Shown: positions 50,457 to 59,918 of the stretch, one piece after another
How the letters are laid out: the number at the start of each line of letters is the position of its first letter
Numbering within the stretch: position 1 is the stretch's first letter
NCBI RefSeq assembly: GCF_018390535.1
Contig: NZ_JAHBBW010000004.1
Coordinates: 124,001-188,000, forward strand
DNA: 64,000 nt
Source of the DNA: Bacteroides propionicigenes
Lineage (GTDB): Bacteria > Bacteroidota > Bacteroidia > Bacteroidales > Bacteroidaceae
Direction of reading: 5' to 3'
Program-made: the position numbers and the translations under genes
The notes under the pieces: generated by a model
The model's input: the letters and a program-made list of their open reading frames with translations, nothing else
Database searches by the model: none
What the model was told of the DNA's origin: nothing

Positions 50457-53306
50457 ATGAAAAACGATCTGTTGGCTAACCGTCACATCGGTATCAGCAA
50501 GAGGGATGAAGAACAGATGCTCCGCAAAATCGGCGTGGCAAGTCTGGACGACCTGATTGAAAAAACCATTCCTGCAAATATCCGTCTTAAAGAGCCGCTG
50601 GCTCTGCCCGAAGCGATGACCGAATATGAGTACGGACAACATATAGCGAAACTGGCAGCTAAAAATAAACTATACACTACTTATATCGGCATGGGGTGGT
50701 ACAACACCATTACGCCTGCCGTAATCCAACGCAATGTATTCGAGAATCCCGTTTGGTACACTTCCTATACGCCTTATCAGACAGAAGTGTCGCAGGGACG
50801 ACTGGAAGCTCTGCTGAATTTTCAAACCGCCGTTTGCGACCTCACCGGTATGCCCCTTGCCAACTGTTCCCTGTTGGATGAAGCAACCGCCGCTGCCGAA
50901 GCCGTTACGATGATGTATGCACTGCGTCCGCGCGATATGCAGAAAGCAGGGGCCAATGTAGTGTTTGTAGACGAAAACGTATTCCCGCAAACACTGGCTG
51001 TCATCACCACCCGCGCCATCCCGCAGGGCATCGAGATACGGACGGGTAAATACAATGAATTGGAACTGACCCCGGATGTCTTCGCTTGCATATTGCAGTA
51101 TCCGGATGCCAACGGAAACATAGAAGACTACCGCTCTTTTGTAGAGAAAGCACATATTGCAGGCTGCAAAGTAGCTGTTGCCGCCGATATACTGAGCCTT
51201 GCCCTGCTTACTCCGCCGGGAGAATGGGGAGCTGACATCGTATTCGGAACTACCCAACGACTGGGCACACCGATGTTCTATGGCGGTCCGTCTGCCGGCT
51301 ACTTCGCCACACGCGACGAGTACAAGCGCAATATGCCGGGACGTATCATCGGCTGGTCTAAAGACAAATACGGGAAGCTATGTTACCGTATGGCATTGCA
51401 AACCCGCGAGCAACACATCAAACGTGAGAAGGCTACCTCCAACATCTGTACCGCACAGGCGTTGCTGGCTACAATGGCAGGTTTCTATACCGTATATCAC
51501 GGACCGGAAGGCATACGCACCATTGCAGAACGCATTCACAATATCGCCGCATATCTGGAAAAGGAAATCAATGAATTAGGATACAGGCAAGTGAACTCCC
51601 GGTACTTCGACACGCTCCGCTTTGCACTGCCCGACGGTGTATCGGCACAACAAGTCCGCACCGTTGCCCTGAGCAAAGAGGTGAACCTGCGCTACTTCAA
51701 AAATGGAGATGTAGGCATGAGCATTGACGAAACAACGGACTTGGTTGCAGTCAACGTACTGCTTTCCATTTTCGGCATCGCAGCCGGCAAAGACTACACC
51801 AAAGCCGCTGACATCCCCGACAGCTGCACCATTCCGGAAGTGTTCCGGCGTCAAAGCGCTTACCTGACGCACGAGGTATTCAACAAATACCATACGGAAA
51901 CGGAAATGATGCGCTACATCAAGCGGTTGGACCGCAAGGACATCTCATTGGCACACTCCATGATTTCCCTCGGCTCATGCACCATGAAGTTAAATGCCGC
52001 CGCCGAAATGCTGCCGCTCAGCCGTCCGGAATTCATGAGTATGCACCCGCTCGTTCCCGAAGACCAAGCAGAGGGGTATCACGAACTGATACATAACCTC
52101 AGCGAAGAACTGAAAGTGATAACCGGATTTGCCGGAGTGAGCCTGCAACCCAATTCCGGCGCTGCCGGAGAATATGCGGGGCTTCGCGTAATCCGTGCCT
52201 ATCTGGAAAGCATCGGACAAGGACACCGCAACAAAGTACTGATACCCGCTTCGGCCCACGGCACTAATCCCGCTTCGGCAGTTCAGGCAGGTTTCACCAC
52301 AGTTACCTGCGCCTGCGATGAACAAGGAAATGTCGACATGACCGACCTGCGTGCCAAAGCCGAAGAGAACAAGGCCGACCTCGCCGCATTGATGATTACC
52401 TACCCCTCTACTCACGGCATCTTTGAAACGGAAATCGTGGAAATCTGCAAGATTATCCATGCCTGTGGCGCACAGGTTTATATGGACGGCGCCAACATGA
52501 ATGCCCAAGTAGGTTTGACCAATCCCGGATTTATCGGTGCGGATGTCTGCCACCTGAATCTGCACAAAACATTCGCCTCTCCTCATGGCGGCGGCGGACC
52601 GGGTGTAGGCCCTATCTGTGTAGCCGAACATTTGGTTCCATTCTTGCCGGGTCACGAACTGTTCGGCAATGCTGCCAACCAAGTATCGGGAGCTCCTTTC
52701 GGCAGCGCGGGAATTCTGCCTATCACCTACGGCTACATCCGCATGATGGGCTCCGAAGGACTGACACGCGCCACCAAGATAGCCATTCTGAATGCCAATT
52801 ATCTGGCTACTTGTTTCAATGATACCTACGGCATCGTTTATCGCGGAGCAACCGGCTTCGTAGGGCACGAAATGATATTGGAGTGTCGCAAAGTACACGA
52901 AGAAACAGGTATCAGCGAAAACGATATTGCCAAACGCCTTATGGACTACGGCTATCACGCGCCTACCCTCTCCTTCCCCGTTCACGGCACATTAATGATA
53001 GAGCCGACAGAAAGCGAAAGCCTTGCCGAACTGGATAACTTTGTACACGTAATGCTCACTATCTGGCAAGAAATACAGGAAGTGAAGAACGGCGAAGCGG
53101 ACAAGACAGACAATGTGCTGATAAATGCTCCGCATCCCGAATATGAAGTAGTGGCAGACACATGGGAACACAGTTATACCCGGCAGAAAGCAGCCTATCC
53201 GATAGAAAGTGTTCGCGATAACAAATTCTGGGTGAACGTGGCGCGGGTAGATAATACACTGGGGGACCGTAAACTGTTGCCCACATGCTACGGATGCTTT
53301 GAATAG
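50457..53306 (+). CDS. gcvP: Glycine dehydrogenase (decarboxylating), P-protein
   Basis: 949 residues, PLP-dependent decarboxylase of the glycine cleavage system. N- and C-terminal halves are both present in one chain. The PLP lysine is K704 in NLHKTFASPHGGGGPG; the N-terminal family motif NPVWYTSYTPYQTEVSQGRL and SLGSCTMKLNAAAEM are visible. GcvT and GcvH are not in the window. No glycine riboswitch was seen in the 22 bases in front, so it depends on upstream transcription or an internal promoter. Confidence 0.97.
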   Translation: MKNDLLANRHIGISKRDEEQMLRKIGVASLDDLIEKTIPANIRLKEPLALPEAMTEYEYGQHIAKLAAKNKLYTTYIGMGWYNTITPAVIQRNVFENPVWYTSYTPYQTEVSQGRLEALLNFQTAVCDLTGMPLANCSLLDEATAAAEAVTMMYALRPRDMQKAGANVVFVDENVFPQTLAVITTRAIPQGIEIRTGKYNELELTPDVFACILQYPDANGNIEDYRSFVEKAHIAGCKVAVAADILSLALLTPPGEWGADIVFGTTQRLGTPMFYGGPSAGYFATRDEYKRNMPGRIIGWSKDKYGKLCYRMALQTREQHIKREKATSNICTAQALLATMAGFYTVYHGPEGIRTIAERIHNIAAYLEKEINELGYRQVNSRYFDTLRFALPDGVSAQQVRTVALSKEVNLRYFKNGDVGMSIDETTDLVAVNVLLSIFGIAAGKDYTKAADIPDSCTIPEVFRRQSAYLTHEVFNKYHTETEMMRYIKRLDRKDISLAHSMISLGSCTMKLNAAAEMLPLSRPEFMSMHPLVPEDQAEGYHELIHNLSEELKVITGFAGVSLQPNSGAAGEYAGLRVIRAYLESIGQGHRNKVLIPASAHGTNPASAVQAGFTTVTCACDEQGNVDMTDLRAKAEENKADLAALMITYPSTHGIFETEIVEICKIIHACGAQVYMDGANMNAQVGLTNPGFIGADVCHLNLHKTFASPHGGGGPGVGPICVAEHLVPFLPGHELFGNAANQVSGAPFGSAGILPITYGYIRMMGSEGLTRATKIAILNANYLATCFNDTYGIVYRGATGFVGHEMILECRKVHEETGISENDIAKRLMDYGYHAPTLSFPVHGTLMIEPTESESLAELDNFVHVMLTIWQEIQEVKNGEADKTDNVLINAPHPEYEVVADTWEHSYTRQKAAYPIESVRDNKFWVNVARVDNTLGDRKLLPTCYGCFE

Positions 53307-53345
53307 AATACCAAGAGAAGGTGTCAAAACATACCTGATGATTTT

Positions 53346-53915
53346 TTAGGCACGGATTACAGTAACCGTGCCTTCTGCCAATTTCTTATCTTTCACCGGA
53401 GCATTCTCAGGAGCATAGCCCAAAGCGGCACAGCCGTACACACGGTGATTCTCGGGAATACCAAGTTTGGTAAGGAAAGCACGCACATCGGGGTCATCAC
53501 AGGTTTGTCCCACCTGATTAATCCAACAAGAGCCGATGCCTAAAGATTTGGCGGCAAGAAAGATATTCTGCAAGGCACATGCACAGTCCATAGATGCCCA
53601 CCAGCGAGTGGGCTCATTGGAAACGATAATCAAGGTAGGGGCATGGTAATAACAGCAGTAGGTCTGACTGTGTCCGCGTTCCTGCATACGGGCATCATCA
53701 CTCTTGGCAAAAGCACCCTTTATCTTTTCATTCAGTTCGGTCAGTATGGCTGCATCCTGAATGGCGGTAAAATGCCAAGTCTGGAAATTCATACCGCTGG
53801 GGGCATACGTTGCCGCTTCCAGTATAAGGTTCAAATCTTCTGCGGAAACCTGTTGTTCTGTATAAACGCGCACACTGCGGCGCAACTTAATGTTTTCTAA
53901 TACTTCGTTCAACAT
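53346..53915 (-). CDS. Nitroreductase-family oxidoreductase
   Basis: 189 residues, FMN-dependent NAD(P)H oxidoreductase. The flavin-binding N-terminus IKLRRSVRVYTEQQVSAEDL, ATYAPSGMNFQTWHF and the C-terminal LAAKSLGIGSCWINQVG are characteristic. Short single-domain form. Substrate is unknown (quinones or nitroaromatics are typical). It is convergent with gcvP; the 39 bases between contain GGTGTCAAAAC, a fragment of the palindromic repeat tip. Confidence 0.92.
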   Translation of the reverse strand: MLNEVLENIKLRRSVRVYTEQQVSAEDLNLILEAATYAPSGMNFQTWHFTAIQDAAILTELNEKIKGAFAKSDDARMQERGHSQTYCCYYHAPTLIIVSNEPTRWWASMDCACALQNIFLAAKSLGIGSCWINQVGQTCDDPDVRAFLTKLGIPENHRVYGCAALGYAPENAPVKDKKLAEGTVTVIRA

Positions 53916-53948
53916 TGTATGTTTGTTTTTACAATTCTATGATTGGGG

Positions 53949-55076
53949 TCAGCGTTTCAGCAACCCTATTTTTACATTCAACTTAAAGTAGTACACACCG
54001 TTCTCCCGTTCCAAGAAGCCGTATTTATCTTTATCCACCGAACCTTTTTCAAAACGGGTGTTCCGGTAAAGAAAGTCGGCAAAAGCCTGTCGGTCGGACT
54101 TATGATAACAGAGCACCTCACCGTCTCCATTAGCCAGCAACAATCCTTCTACGGCAGAGTCCGTACCGTTGTAAATCTTTGCAGGACGCATACCCAGTGC
54201 AAGCGCCAGCAAAAACTGTTTCATCTTAAACTCGTAGAAGCAGTGTTTGTTTATCAATTCATCCTTTATCTTCAGGGGATTCATTTCCTTGATGCGTTCC
54301 GTCAGTTCGGAAACACGGGTGATACCGTCCAAGTGCATGATACGCACCATTTCGGCAAGCATACGGGGAAAGTGAAGGTCTATCATCAGCAGGTTACAAC
54401 GGAACACGCGGTCAGCAACGTCGGAATACTTCAATACACCGCCCAACCGTTCAATCATCAGCATACGTTCGGCAACTTCCGTAGGCGATTCAGGCAAGGC
54501 ATTCACTTTGTTCACAGTGGGCACGGCAAACTTTACGCCGCTCTGCTCCAACTTCAGATTGGCTGTGCGTCCCCCATCCAGCAAAGGATTCATACGGCTG
54601 AGACGGCAACGGACAGTGAATCCCGTCAACGGAGCGTCTGCACTCCAAAAAGCTACGGAGAAGTCTGTACGGTCATCAGTCTTGGACTCCAAATCGTAAA
54701 TGTTCACAGCATCCAGAAAAGCTTCCAGCCCTTCGGAAACTTCCACTTCCTCACCTTGCTCATTCCTCAACAGATAGAGTATGATTTCCGCCGCATCGCC
54801 AAAGTCCGCACGGGGGAACAAAAGTTCCTCTTTATCTGCCGATACTGTGAATGCACCGTCCTTTTCCACCGTACCGCTGACAATGCGTACATCCTCTTCC
54901 CCGATATAATAGCGGCGCGTACCGTCATGCTCCTCTCTCTGTATCAGCGCCACAGGCCAACACTTTTTGTCATCTCTCTGCGCGTTCGGAGTACCCGGAA
55001 AAACTTTTCCGTCCGCCAACAGACGAAAGAATGTATAAAGTTCGCCCAATTCACGCTTAGTTGCTTCAAATGCCAT
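53949..55076 (-). CDS. HpaII-like restriction endonuclease family protein, no partner methylase
   Basis: 375 residues, cytoplasmic, no signal peptide. It begins TKRELGELYTFFRLLADGKV and contains NPLLDGGRTANLKLEQSG, ERLGGVLKYSDVADRVFRCN, LLMIDLHFPRMLAEMVRIMH and NGVYYFKLNVKIGLLKR. I recall this arrangement as the HpaII family (CCGG-cutting), common in Bacteroides, but cannot confirm a catalytic triad by eye. No DNA methyltransferase gene is in the neighbourhood; flanks are a YigZ-family gene 20 bases upstream and a nitroreductase. It could be a nuclease with a distant methylase, or a repurposed relative. Confidence 0.6.
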   Translation of the reverse strand: MAFEATKRELGELYTFFRLLADGKVFPGTPNAQRDDKKCWPVALIQREEHDGTRRYYIGEEDVRIVSGTVEKDGAFTVSADKEELLFPRADFGDAAEIILYLLRNEQGEEVEVSEGLEAFLDAVNIYDLESKTDDRTDFSVAFWSADAPLTGFTVRCRLSRMNPLLDGGRTANLKLEQSGVKFAVPTVNKVNALPESPTEVAERMLMIERLGGVLKYSDVADRVFRCNLLMIDLHFPRMLAEMVRIMHLDGITRVSELTERIKEMNPLKIKDELINKHCFYEFKMKQFLLALALGMRPAKIYNGTDSAVEGLLLANGDGEVLCYHKSDRQAFADFLYRNTRFEKGSVDKDKYGFLERENGVYYFKLNVKIGLLKR

Positions 55077-55096
55077 ATCAATTCTATTTTTTATTA

Positions 55097-55699
55097 TTAC
55101 TCTTCCTCAAAACGTAAAGTTTCCACTTTCTCCAGACGCACCCTCAACCTGGGCATCATCGACTTACGGATGCGGAGCTTCATACGGCAGTCCATATCAT
55201 ACGACTGTTCCAGCATCTCCGGTTCTTCTTCCTTCACGATGCGCATTACATCATTCATAAAAGGATACTCAAAGAGAACGGTCACCGTTTCGTCCACTGT
55301 CTTTTCAATAACAGTAGCAGCAGCGATAGCCTCGGCAGCGGCGGCCTTATAAGCTACTATCAGCCCGCTCGTACCCAACTTTATACCGCCGAAATAGCGG
55401 ACTACGACAATCAGAATATCCGTCAGTTCGTTCGAATTTATTTGCCCCAAGATAGGTTTTCCTGCCGTACCGGACGGTTCTCCATTATCATTAGCACGAA
55501 AATCCTTGCGCTCGTGCCCCAGCATATAAGCATAACACACATGGCGGGCATCATAGTATTTCTTCTGATAAGTTTCCAGATGCGCCTTTACTTCTTCAAC
55601 CGTACGTACCGGCAAAGCGATAGCGATAAATTTACTGCGCTTCTCGGTATAAATTCCTTCGGACGGGGTGGCAATGGTTTTATACGTATCTTCACTCAT
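55097..55699 (-). CDS. YigZ/IMPACT family protein
   Basis: 200 residues. The N-terminal UPF0029 domain carries YTEKRSKFIAIALPVRTVEE, ANDNGEPSGTAGKPILGQIN and VVVRYFGGIKLGTSGLIVAY. The C-terminal domain (DUF1949-like) ends KSMMPRLRVRLEKVETLRF. Related to eukaryotic IMPACT, a Gcn1-binding regulator; bacterial function is not settled. A CAAAGATA -7 element lies just upstream at about 55704. Co-oriented with the HpaII-like gene, 20 bases apart, probably co-transcribed. Confidence 0.93.
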   Translation of the reverse strand: MSEDTYKTIATPSEGIYTEKRSKFIAIALPVRTVEEVKAHLETYQKKYYDARHVCYAYMLGHERKDFRANDNGEPSGTAGKPILGQINSNELTDILIVVVRYFGGIKLGTSGLIVAYKAAAAEAIAAATVIEKTVDETVTVLFEYPFMNDVMRIVKEEEPEMLEQSYDMDCRMKLRIRKSMMPRLRVRLEKVETLRFEEE

Positions 55700-55807
55700 G
55701 TTGCAAAGATACTATACTTTTTGCTATCCGCCTTTTGATAGCTATCAAAAAACTTTATCTTTGCAGAAGAAAGAAGTCATCTTCCCACAAAAAAAGAATA
55801 TCCTCTT

Positions 55808-56959
55808 ATGAAAATATATACCCCCCCGATCAAAAAAGCGGTTCTTGCCATAGACTCTTTCAAAGGTTGTCTCACATCTGCAGAGGCCGAAGCGGCGGCT
55901 GGCGAAGGCTTACACGCCGCATTGCCGGAATGTGAAGTTATCCGCATCCCAGTAGCCGACGGCGGCGAAGGCATGCTGGATGTCCTAATTGCCGCTACTC
56001 ATGGAAAGGGTATCAGCGTACAGGCTCACGGTCCTTTAATGGAACTTCGCGAGGCCCGTTACGGCATTTCCGGTGACAGGCAGACGGCTTTTATCGAGAT
56101 GGCAGCTATCAGCGGACTTCCACTCGTCTCCCCGGAAAAACGTAACCCTATGTTGACAACAACCTTCGGAACGGGCGAACTGGTACGGGATGCGCTGGAC
56201 CGCGGATGCAGGCATTTTATCATCGGTCTGGGCGGAAGCGCCACAAATGACGCCGGATTGGGAATGCTCCAAGCATTGGGATTCCGCTTTCTGGATAAAA
56301 CCGGAAATACTTTGGGTTATGGAGGGCAGATAATGAGTGAAGTTGATGCCATAGACACTTCGTCCGTCCACCCCTTACTCTCCAAATGTACCTTTACCGT
56401 TGCTTGCGATGTACAAAACCCATTCTACGGAACGAATGGAGCGGCATACGTATATGCCCCGCAAAAAGGAGCCGACGCAGCTATGATAGAAACATTGGAT
56501 GCAGATATGCGGCATCTGGCAGCCGTCGTCTTCCGGGTCACCGGAAAGGACATATCTACCTATCCCGGAGCAGGGGCAGCCGGCGGAATGGGCGGAAGTC
56601 TGTCGGCATTCCTTAATGCCGAACTGAAGCCGGGCATACAACTCGTGCTGGAAACGCAGAACTTTGCAGAACAGATAAGAACCGCCGATTTGATTATCAC
56701 CGGAGAGGGGAAATCGGACAAACAAACAGTTATGGGAAAAGTACCGTACGGCATACTAACGGAAGCAAGAAAACTGAACATTCCCGTCATCCTGATAGCG
56801 GGTGGCATAGAAGATACGGACATTCTTACGCATGCCGGATTTCATGGGATATTCTCCATAACTCCAAGTCCCGTCACTCCGGAAAAAGCTATGCAACCGG
56901 AATTTACGCGAATGAATATCCGCCGTACCGTAGAACAAATATGCAGGATTATCCGGTAG
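55808..56959 (+). CDS. Glycerate kinase (GlxK/GarK family)
   Basis: 383 residues, phosphorylates glycerate to 2- or 3-phosphoglycerate. Two-domain glycerate kinase fold: KKAVLAIDSFKGCLTSAEAE, IPVADGGEGMLDVLIAATHG, FIIGLGGSATNDAGLGMLQA, LIITGEGKSDKQTVMGKVPY. A TATCTTTG -7 box lies at 55756-55763 with TTTG 18 bases further up. Codons 5-7 contain a run of seven C (55821-55827), which would shift the frame if slipped. Monocistronic. Confidence 0.94.
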   Translation: MKIYTPPIKKAVLAIDSFKGCLTSAEAEAAAGEGLHAALPECEVIRIPVADGGEGMLDVLIAATHGKGISVQAHGPLMELREARYGISGDRQTAFIEMAAISGLPLVSPEKRNPMLTTTFGTGELVRDALDRGCRHFIIGLGGSATNDAGLGMLQALGFRFLDKTGNTLGYGGQIMSEVDAIDTSSVHPLLSKCTFTVACDVQNPFYGTNGAAYVYAPQKGADAAMIETLDADMRHLAAVVFRVTGKDISTYPGAGAAGGMGGSLSAFLNAELKPGIQLVLETQNFAEQIRTADLIITGEGKSDKQTVMGKVPYGILTEARKLNIPVILIAGGIEDTDILTHAGFHGIFSITPSPVTPEKAMQPEFTRMNIRRTVEQICRIIR

Positions 56960-56966
56960 CCGCCCG

Positions 56967-57872
56967 TTAGCGCCGGGTGTGTCTCTTCGCCAGTTCCAAT
57001 AATGGTTTTGCCGCAATTATCAATGTCACGGCAGTTAATATCATCAGTACACCAAGCATAATGCGCGGCGTGAGTTGCTCACCGAACACCACCACACCGA
57101 AAAACAAGGCCGTTACAGGTTCCAACGCTCCCAAAATGGCAGCCGGCGTAGAACCTATGCTATGAATGGAAAGCGTCATCATAATCAATGAAATGATAGT
57201 GGGGAACAAAGCCAATGAAAGAACATTCAACCACAGCACCGGAGAAGGAACAGGCTGCAAGGTCATACAGAAATCCAAACGTACCACATAAATGATGATA
57301 CCGAACAGCAAAGCATAAAAAGTCAGCTTCGCCGTAGGCAGGTCCTTCAAGGAAGAACGGTTTACCCCTACTATATATATGGCATACGTCAGTGAAGACA
57401 GGATAACAAACAGTACCCCCAACATATTCAATGTCTTGCCGTCTCCTCCCTCGTACAGCAAAGAGATGCCCGTAAATGCCAGCGCAATGGAAAACATCGT
57501 AATAAAAGAGACTTTCTCATGAAAGAACACCGCCATAATGATAGCCACCATCACCGGATAGACAAATAAAATAGTAGACGCGATGCCCGCATCCATATAA
57601 TTATAACTCTCGAACAGGAAAAACGAAGAAAAAGAGAACAGTAATCCCATTACCGCCAACGGAAGTATATCCGTCTTTTTCAGAGCGAAGGACTGTTTCT
57701 TTACTTTCATCAGAATGCCCAGCATCACAATAGCAAAAAAATAACGGTAGAACAAGACAGAATCCACATCCATCCCAGCCCCATACAAGGGTAATGCAAA
57801 CAACGGATTCATTCCGTAACTGGCTGCGGCAATAGCTCCGTAAGTAAATCCTTTCAAACGTTCATTAGTCAT
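56967..57872 (-). CDS. DMT-superfamily transporter (EamA type)
   Basis: 301 residues with ten membrane helices in two EamA repeats. N-terminal half begins GFTYGAIAAASYGMNPLFAL; the C-terminal half contains STPAAILGALEPVTALFFGV, the usual EamA signature. Inner-membrane exporter of unknown metabolites (amino acids or nucleosides are common). The CAAAGATA element at 57900 is its likely -7 box. It is convergent with glycerate kinase, 7 bases apart. Confidence 0.92.
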   Translation of the reverse strand: MTNERLKGFTYGAIAAASYGMNPLFALPLYGAGMDVDSVLFYRYFFAIVMLGILMKVKKQSFALKKTDILPLAVMGLLFSFSSFFLFESYNYMDAGIASTILFVYPVMVAIIMAVFFHEKVSFITMFSIALAFTGISLLYEGGDGKTLNMLGVLFVILSSLTYAIYIVGVNRSSLKDLPTAKLTFYALLFGIIIYVVRLDFCMTLQPVPSPVLWLNVLSLALFPTIISLIMMTLSIHSIGSTPAAILGALEPVTALFFGVVVFGEQLTPRIMLGVLMILTAVTLIIAAKPLLELAKRHTRR

Positions 57873-57919
57873 AGCAATATCTCTTTCTAAAAATCGGGCG
57901 CAAAGATACCGCTTTTAAG

Positions 57920-58009
57920 TGAAGAATGAAAAATGAAGAATGAAGAATTTCCTTGCGGCATACTTGTGCAGCGCAGCAAAATTCTTCATTCTTCATTTTT
58001 CATTCTTCA
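57920..58009. repeat. Inverted repeat with 31-bp perfect arms, overlapping a gene end
   Basis: Left arm 57920-57950 is TGAAGAATGAAAAATGAAGA and onwards; right arm 57979-58009 is its exact complement; the 28-base centre is GC-richer. The right arm forms the last codons and stop of the MATE transporter gene. The repeat also lies next to the promoter of the DMT gene, which reads away from it on the same strand. Confidence 0.85.
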
Positions 58010-59324
58010 TTTTATAATACAGTACTCCTACCGCATCCGCCAACAGCCAACCGATAGGGATAGACCACCAGATGCCTGTTACCCCAATGGAGGGAATGGC
58101 GGCAAGCGCATAGGAAAGTATCACACGAGTACCTAACGAAATTACCGTAAGCACAACCGACATCCCCGGCTTGCGGATGGCACGATAATAACCGTAGAGT
58201 AAGAAGAGAATACCGATGCCATAATAGAACGCACCCTCTATACGCAGATATTCCACTCCGGTGGCAAGGATTTCCGTCTCGTCCGAACGGACGAAAATCA
58301 GCATCAACGGTTCTGCAAAGACAAAAACGAGTACGGAAACTATCAGCGAAAAGATAACCGTAGTAAAAAACGCGCTGCGAACACCCCGGCGAATACGTTC
58401 GTAACGTTTCGCCCCAAAATTCTGCGCGATGAAGGTGGAAAAAGCATTTCCGAACTCCTGCACGGGCATATATGCAAAGGAGTCTATTTTTACAGCAGCA
58501 GCAAAAGCCGCCATGACGGCTGTACCAAAGCTGTTGACCAATCCCTGTATCATCAGAATACCGAAATTCATGACCGATTGCTGTACGCAGGTCAGTGTGG
58601 AAAAAGAGACTATCTCTTTCAGACTGCAACGGTCAAAGTACATATCTTCGCGATGCAGCCGCAATTCCGGACGTTTCTTGCAGGTATAGAGCATTATACC
58701 TACCGCAGCAGCTCCCTGTGCTATCACTGTGGCTATCGCAGCTCCCTCGATGCCCCAATCCAATTGCAGGATAAAAAACAAATCGAGAGCAATATTTACT
58801 ACAACAGAGACAGCCAAAAACCAAAGAGGAGTTACAGAATCTCCTACCGCACGCAGCAATGCCGCATAGAAATTATAGATAAATGTAAAGGCGATGCCGC
58901 AAAAAATTACCCACAAATAGCTGTACATCATGCCATAGATGTCCTGCGGCACTTGCAGCAAACGGAGAATTGGATCTAACCATACAAATACAGCCACATT
59001 CAGCAAAAATGTAACCGCTCCTATCAGCACGAATGAAACAAAAATACTGCGACGCAAAGCGAAACTGTTTCCCGCACCGTAGTGCAACGAAAACACCGTA
59101 CCGCTACCGATAGACAAACCGAGAAGAACGGAAATAAGGAAAACCATCAGCGTATATGCCGAACCTACTGCCGCTAACGCATCCGCACCGATGCACTGCC
59201 CTACAATCAGCGTATCGGCTATATTATAGCATTGTTGCAGCAGCGAACCCGCCATCATAGGCAAGGTGAAACGCAACAGTGTACCCGTTATGCCGCCTTG
59301 TGTAAGGTCTCCGTTTCGTAACAT
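57993..59324 (-). CDS. MATE-family efflux transporter
   Basis: About 443 residues from the ATG at 59324 (a GTG two codons earlier is possible). Twelve membrane helices, with the start LRNGDLTQGGITGTLLRFTL and LLQQCYNIADTLIVGQCIGA typical of NorM/DinF-like MATE proteins. It exports cationic drugs or metabolites with sodium or proton antiport (family). The last six codons (KMKNEK then stop) come from the inverted repeat 57920-58009, so the native C-terminus may have been replaced. FKBP lies 11 bases upstream. Confidence 0.93.
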   Translation of the reverse strand: MLRNGDLTQGGITGTLLRFTLPMMAGSLLQQCYNIADTLIVGQCIGADALAAVGSAYTLMVFLISVLLGLSIGSGTVFSLHYGAGNSFALRRSIFVSFVLIGAVTFLLNVAVFVWLDPILRLLQVPQDIYGMMYSYLWVIFCGIAFTFIYNFYAALLRAVGDSVTPLWFLAVSVVVNIALDLFFILQLDWGIEGAAIATVIAQGAAAVGIMLYTCKKRPELRLHREDMYFDRCSLKEIVSFSTLTCVQQSVMNFGILMIQGLVNSFGTAVMAAFAAAVKIDSFAYMPVQEFGNAFSTFIAQNFGAKRYERIRRGVRSAFFTTVIFSLIVSVLVFVFAEPLMLIFVRSDETEILATGVEYLRIEGAFYYGIGILFLLYGYYRAIRKPGMSVVLTVISLGTRVILSYALAAIPSIGVTGIWWSIPIGWLLADAVGVLYYKMKNEK

Positions 59325-59341
59325 CCCCACTACTATCTTCT

Positions 59342-59746
59342 TTAGGCAATACCCAATAGTTTCACTTCAAATACCAGCGTGGAAAAAGCCGGAATAGGCC
59401 CGCTGGTACGTGTACCGTATCCCACGGCATAAGGAATGTAGACCATCCAGTGGTCGCCCACATGCATCTGCTGCAAAGCTATCTGCCAACCGTCAATTAC
59501 TTCGTTCAGCCGAAAAGCTTCCGGACAGTTACGTTTCCATGAATTGTCAAACTCTCTGCCGTTAATGAGCATTCCCTTATAATGCACCGACACAATACTA
59601 TTTAAACGAGGAGTGGCGTTATTACCCTGTCCGCTCTCCAAAACACGGTAAAGCACACCGGCACCTAATTCTTTTACGCCTTCTTCAGTACGCAGAGTTT
59701 GCAGAAACTGTTCGTTCTTCAGCTTGTATTCTTCTTTTTTGCTCAT
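59342..59746 (-). CDS. FKBP-type peptidyl-prolyl isomerase
   Basis: 134 residues, no signal peptide, so cytoplasmic unless the start is misplaced. FKBP motifs: VSVHYKGMLINGREFDNSW, EVIDGWQIALQQMHVGDHW, IPYAVGYGTRTSGPIPAFST and LVFEVKLLGIA. The drug-site VIPGW is VIDGW here, common in bacterial SlyD-unlike FKBPs. Followed at 17 bases by the MATE gene, probably an operon. Confidence 0.93.
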   Translation of the reverse strand: MSKKEEYKLKNEQFLQTLRTEEGVKELGAGVLYRVLESGQGNNATPRLNSIVSVHYKGMLINGREFDNSWKRNCPEAFRLNEVIDGWQIALQQMHVGDHWMVYIPYAVGYGTRTSGPIPAFSTLVFEVKLLGIA

Positions 59747-59795
59747 ATCGATCCTGTTTTCATGACTTACATTGAAAAGCCGTTACGCACGTAAT

Positions 59796-59818
59796 CTGAC
59801 CTTTCCGGCAAAGGTCAG
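59796..59818. other. Short perfect hairpin upstream of the FKBP gene
   Basis: CTGACCTTT / AAAGGTCAG with a 5-base loop, in the 172-base gap between DUF1015 and FKBP. It is about 50 bases upstream of the FKBP start, so it could be a leader or operator structure. No T-run follows on the minus strand. Confidence 0.35.
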
Positions 59819-59858
59819 CATTTTCTATATAACAGGAAAGAAAACGACAATATAAAAT

Positions 59859-59889
59859 AACGGAGCACTGTATAATACAATGCTCCGTT
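59859..59889 (-). terminator. Rho-independent terminator of the serC-serA-DUF1015 operon
   Basis: Stem AACGGAGCA / TGCTCCGTT with a 12-13 base loop, 30 bases after the DUF1015 stop. On the minus strand it is followed by a T-rich TATTTTATATT. Confidence 0.75.
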
Positions 59890-59918
59890 TCCTATTCATT
59901 CTGCAAGATTATATTTGA

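Noticed and set aside
53943..55352. 469-codon plus-strand open frame
   Set aside because: Antisense to the HpaII-like gene and the YigZ-family gene; both of those show real conserved motifs.
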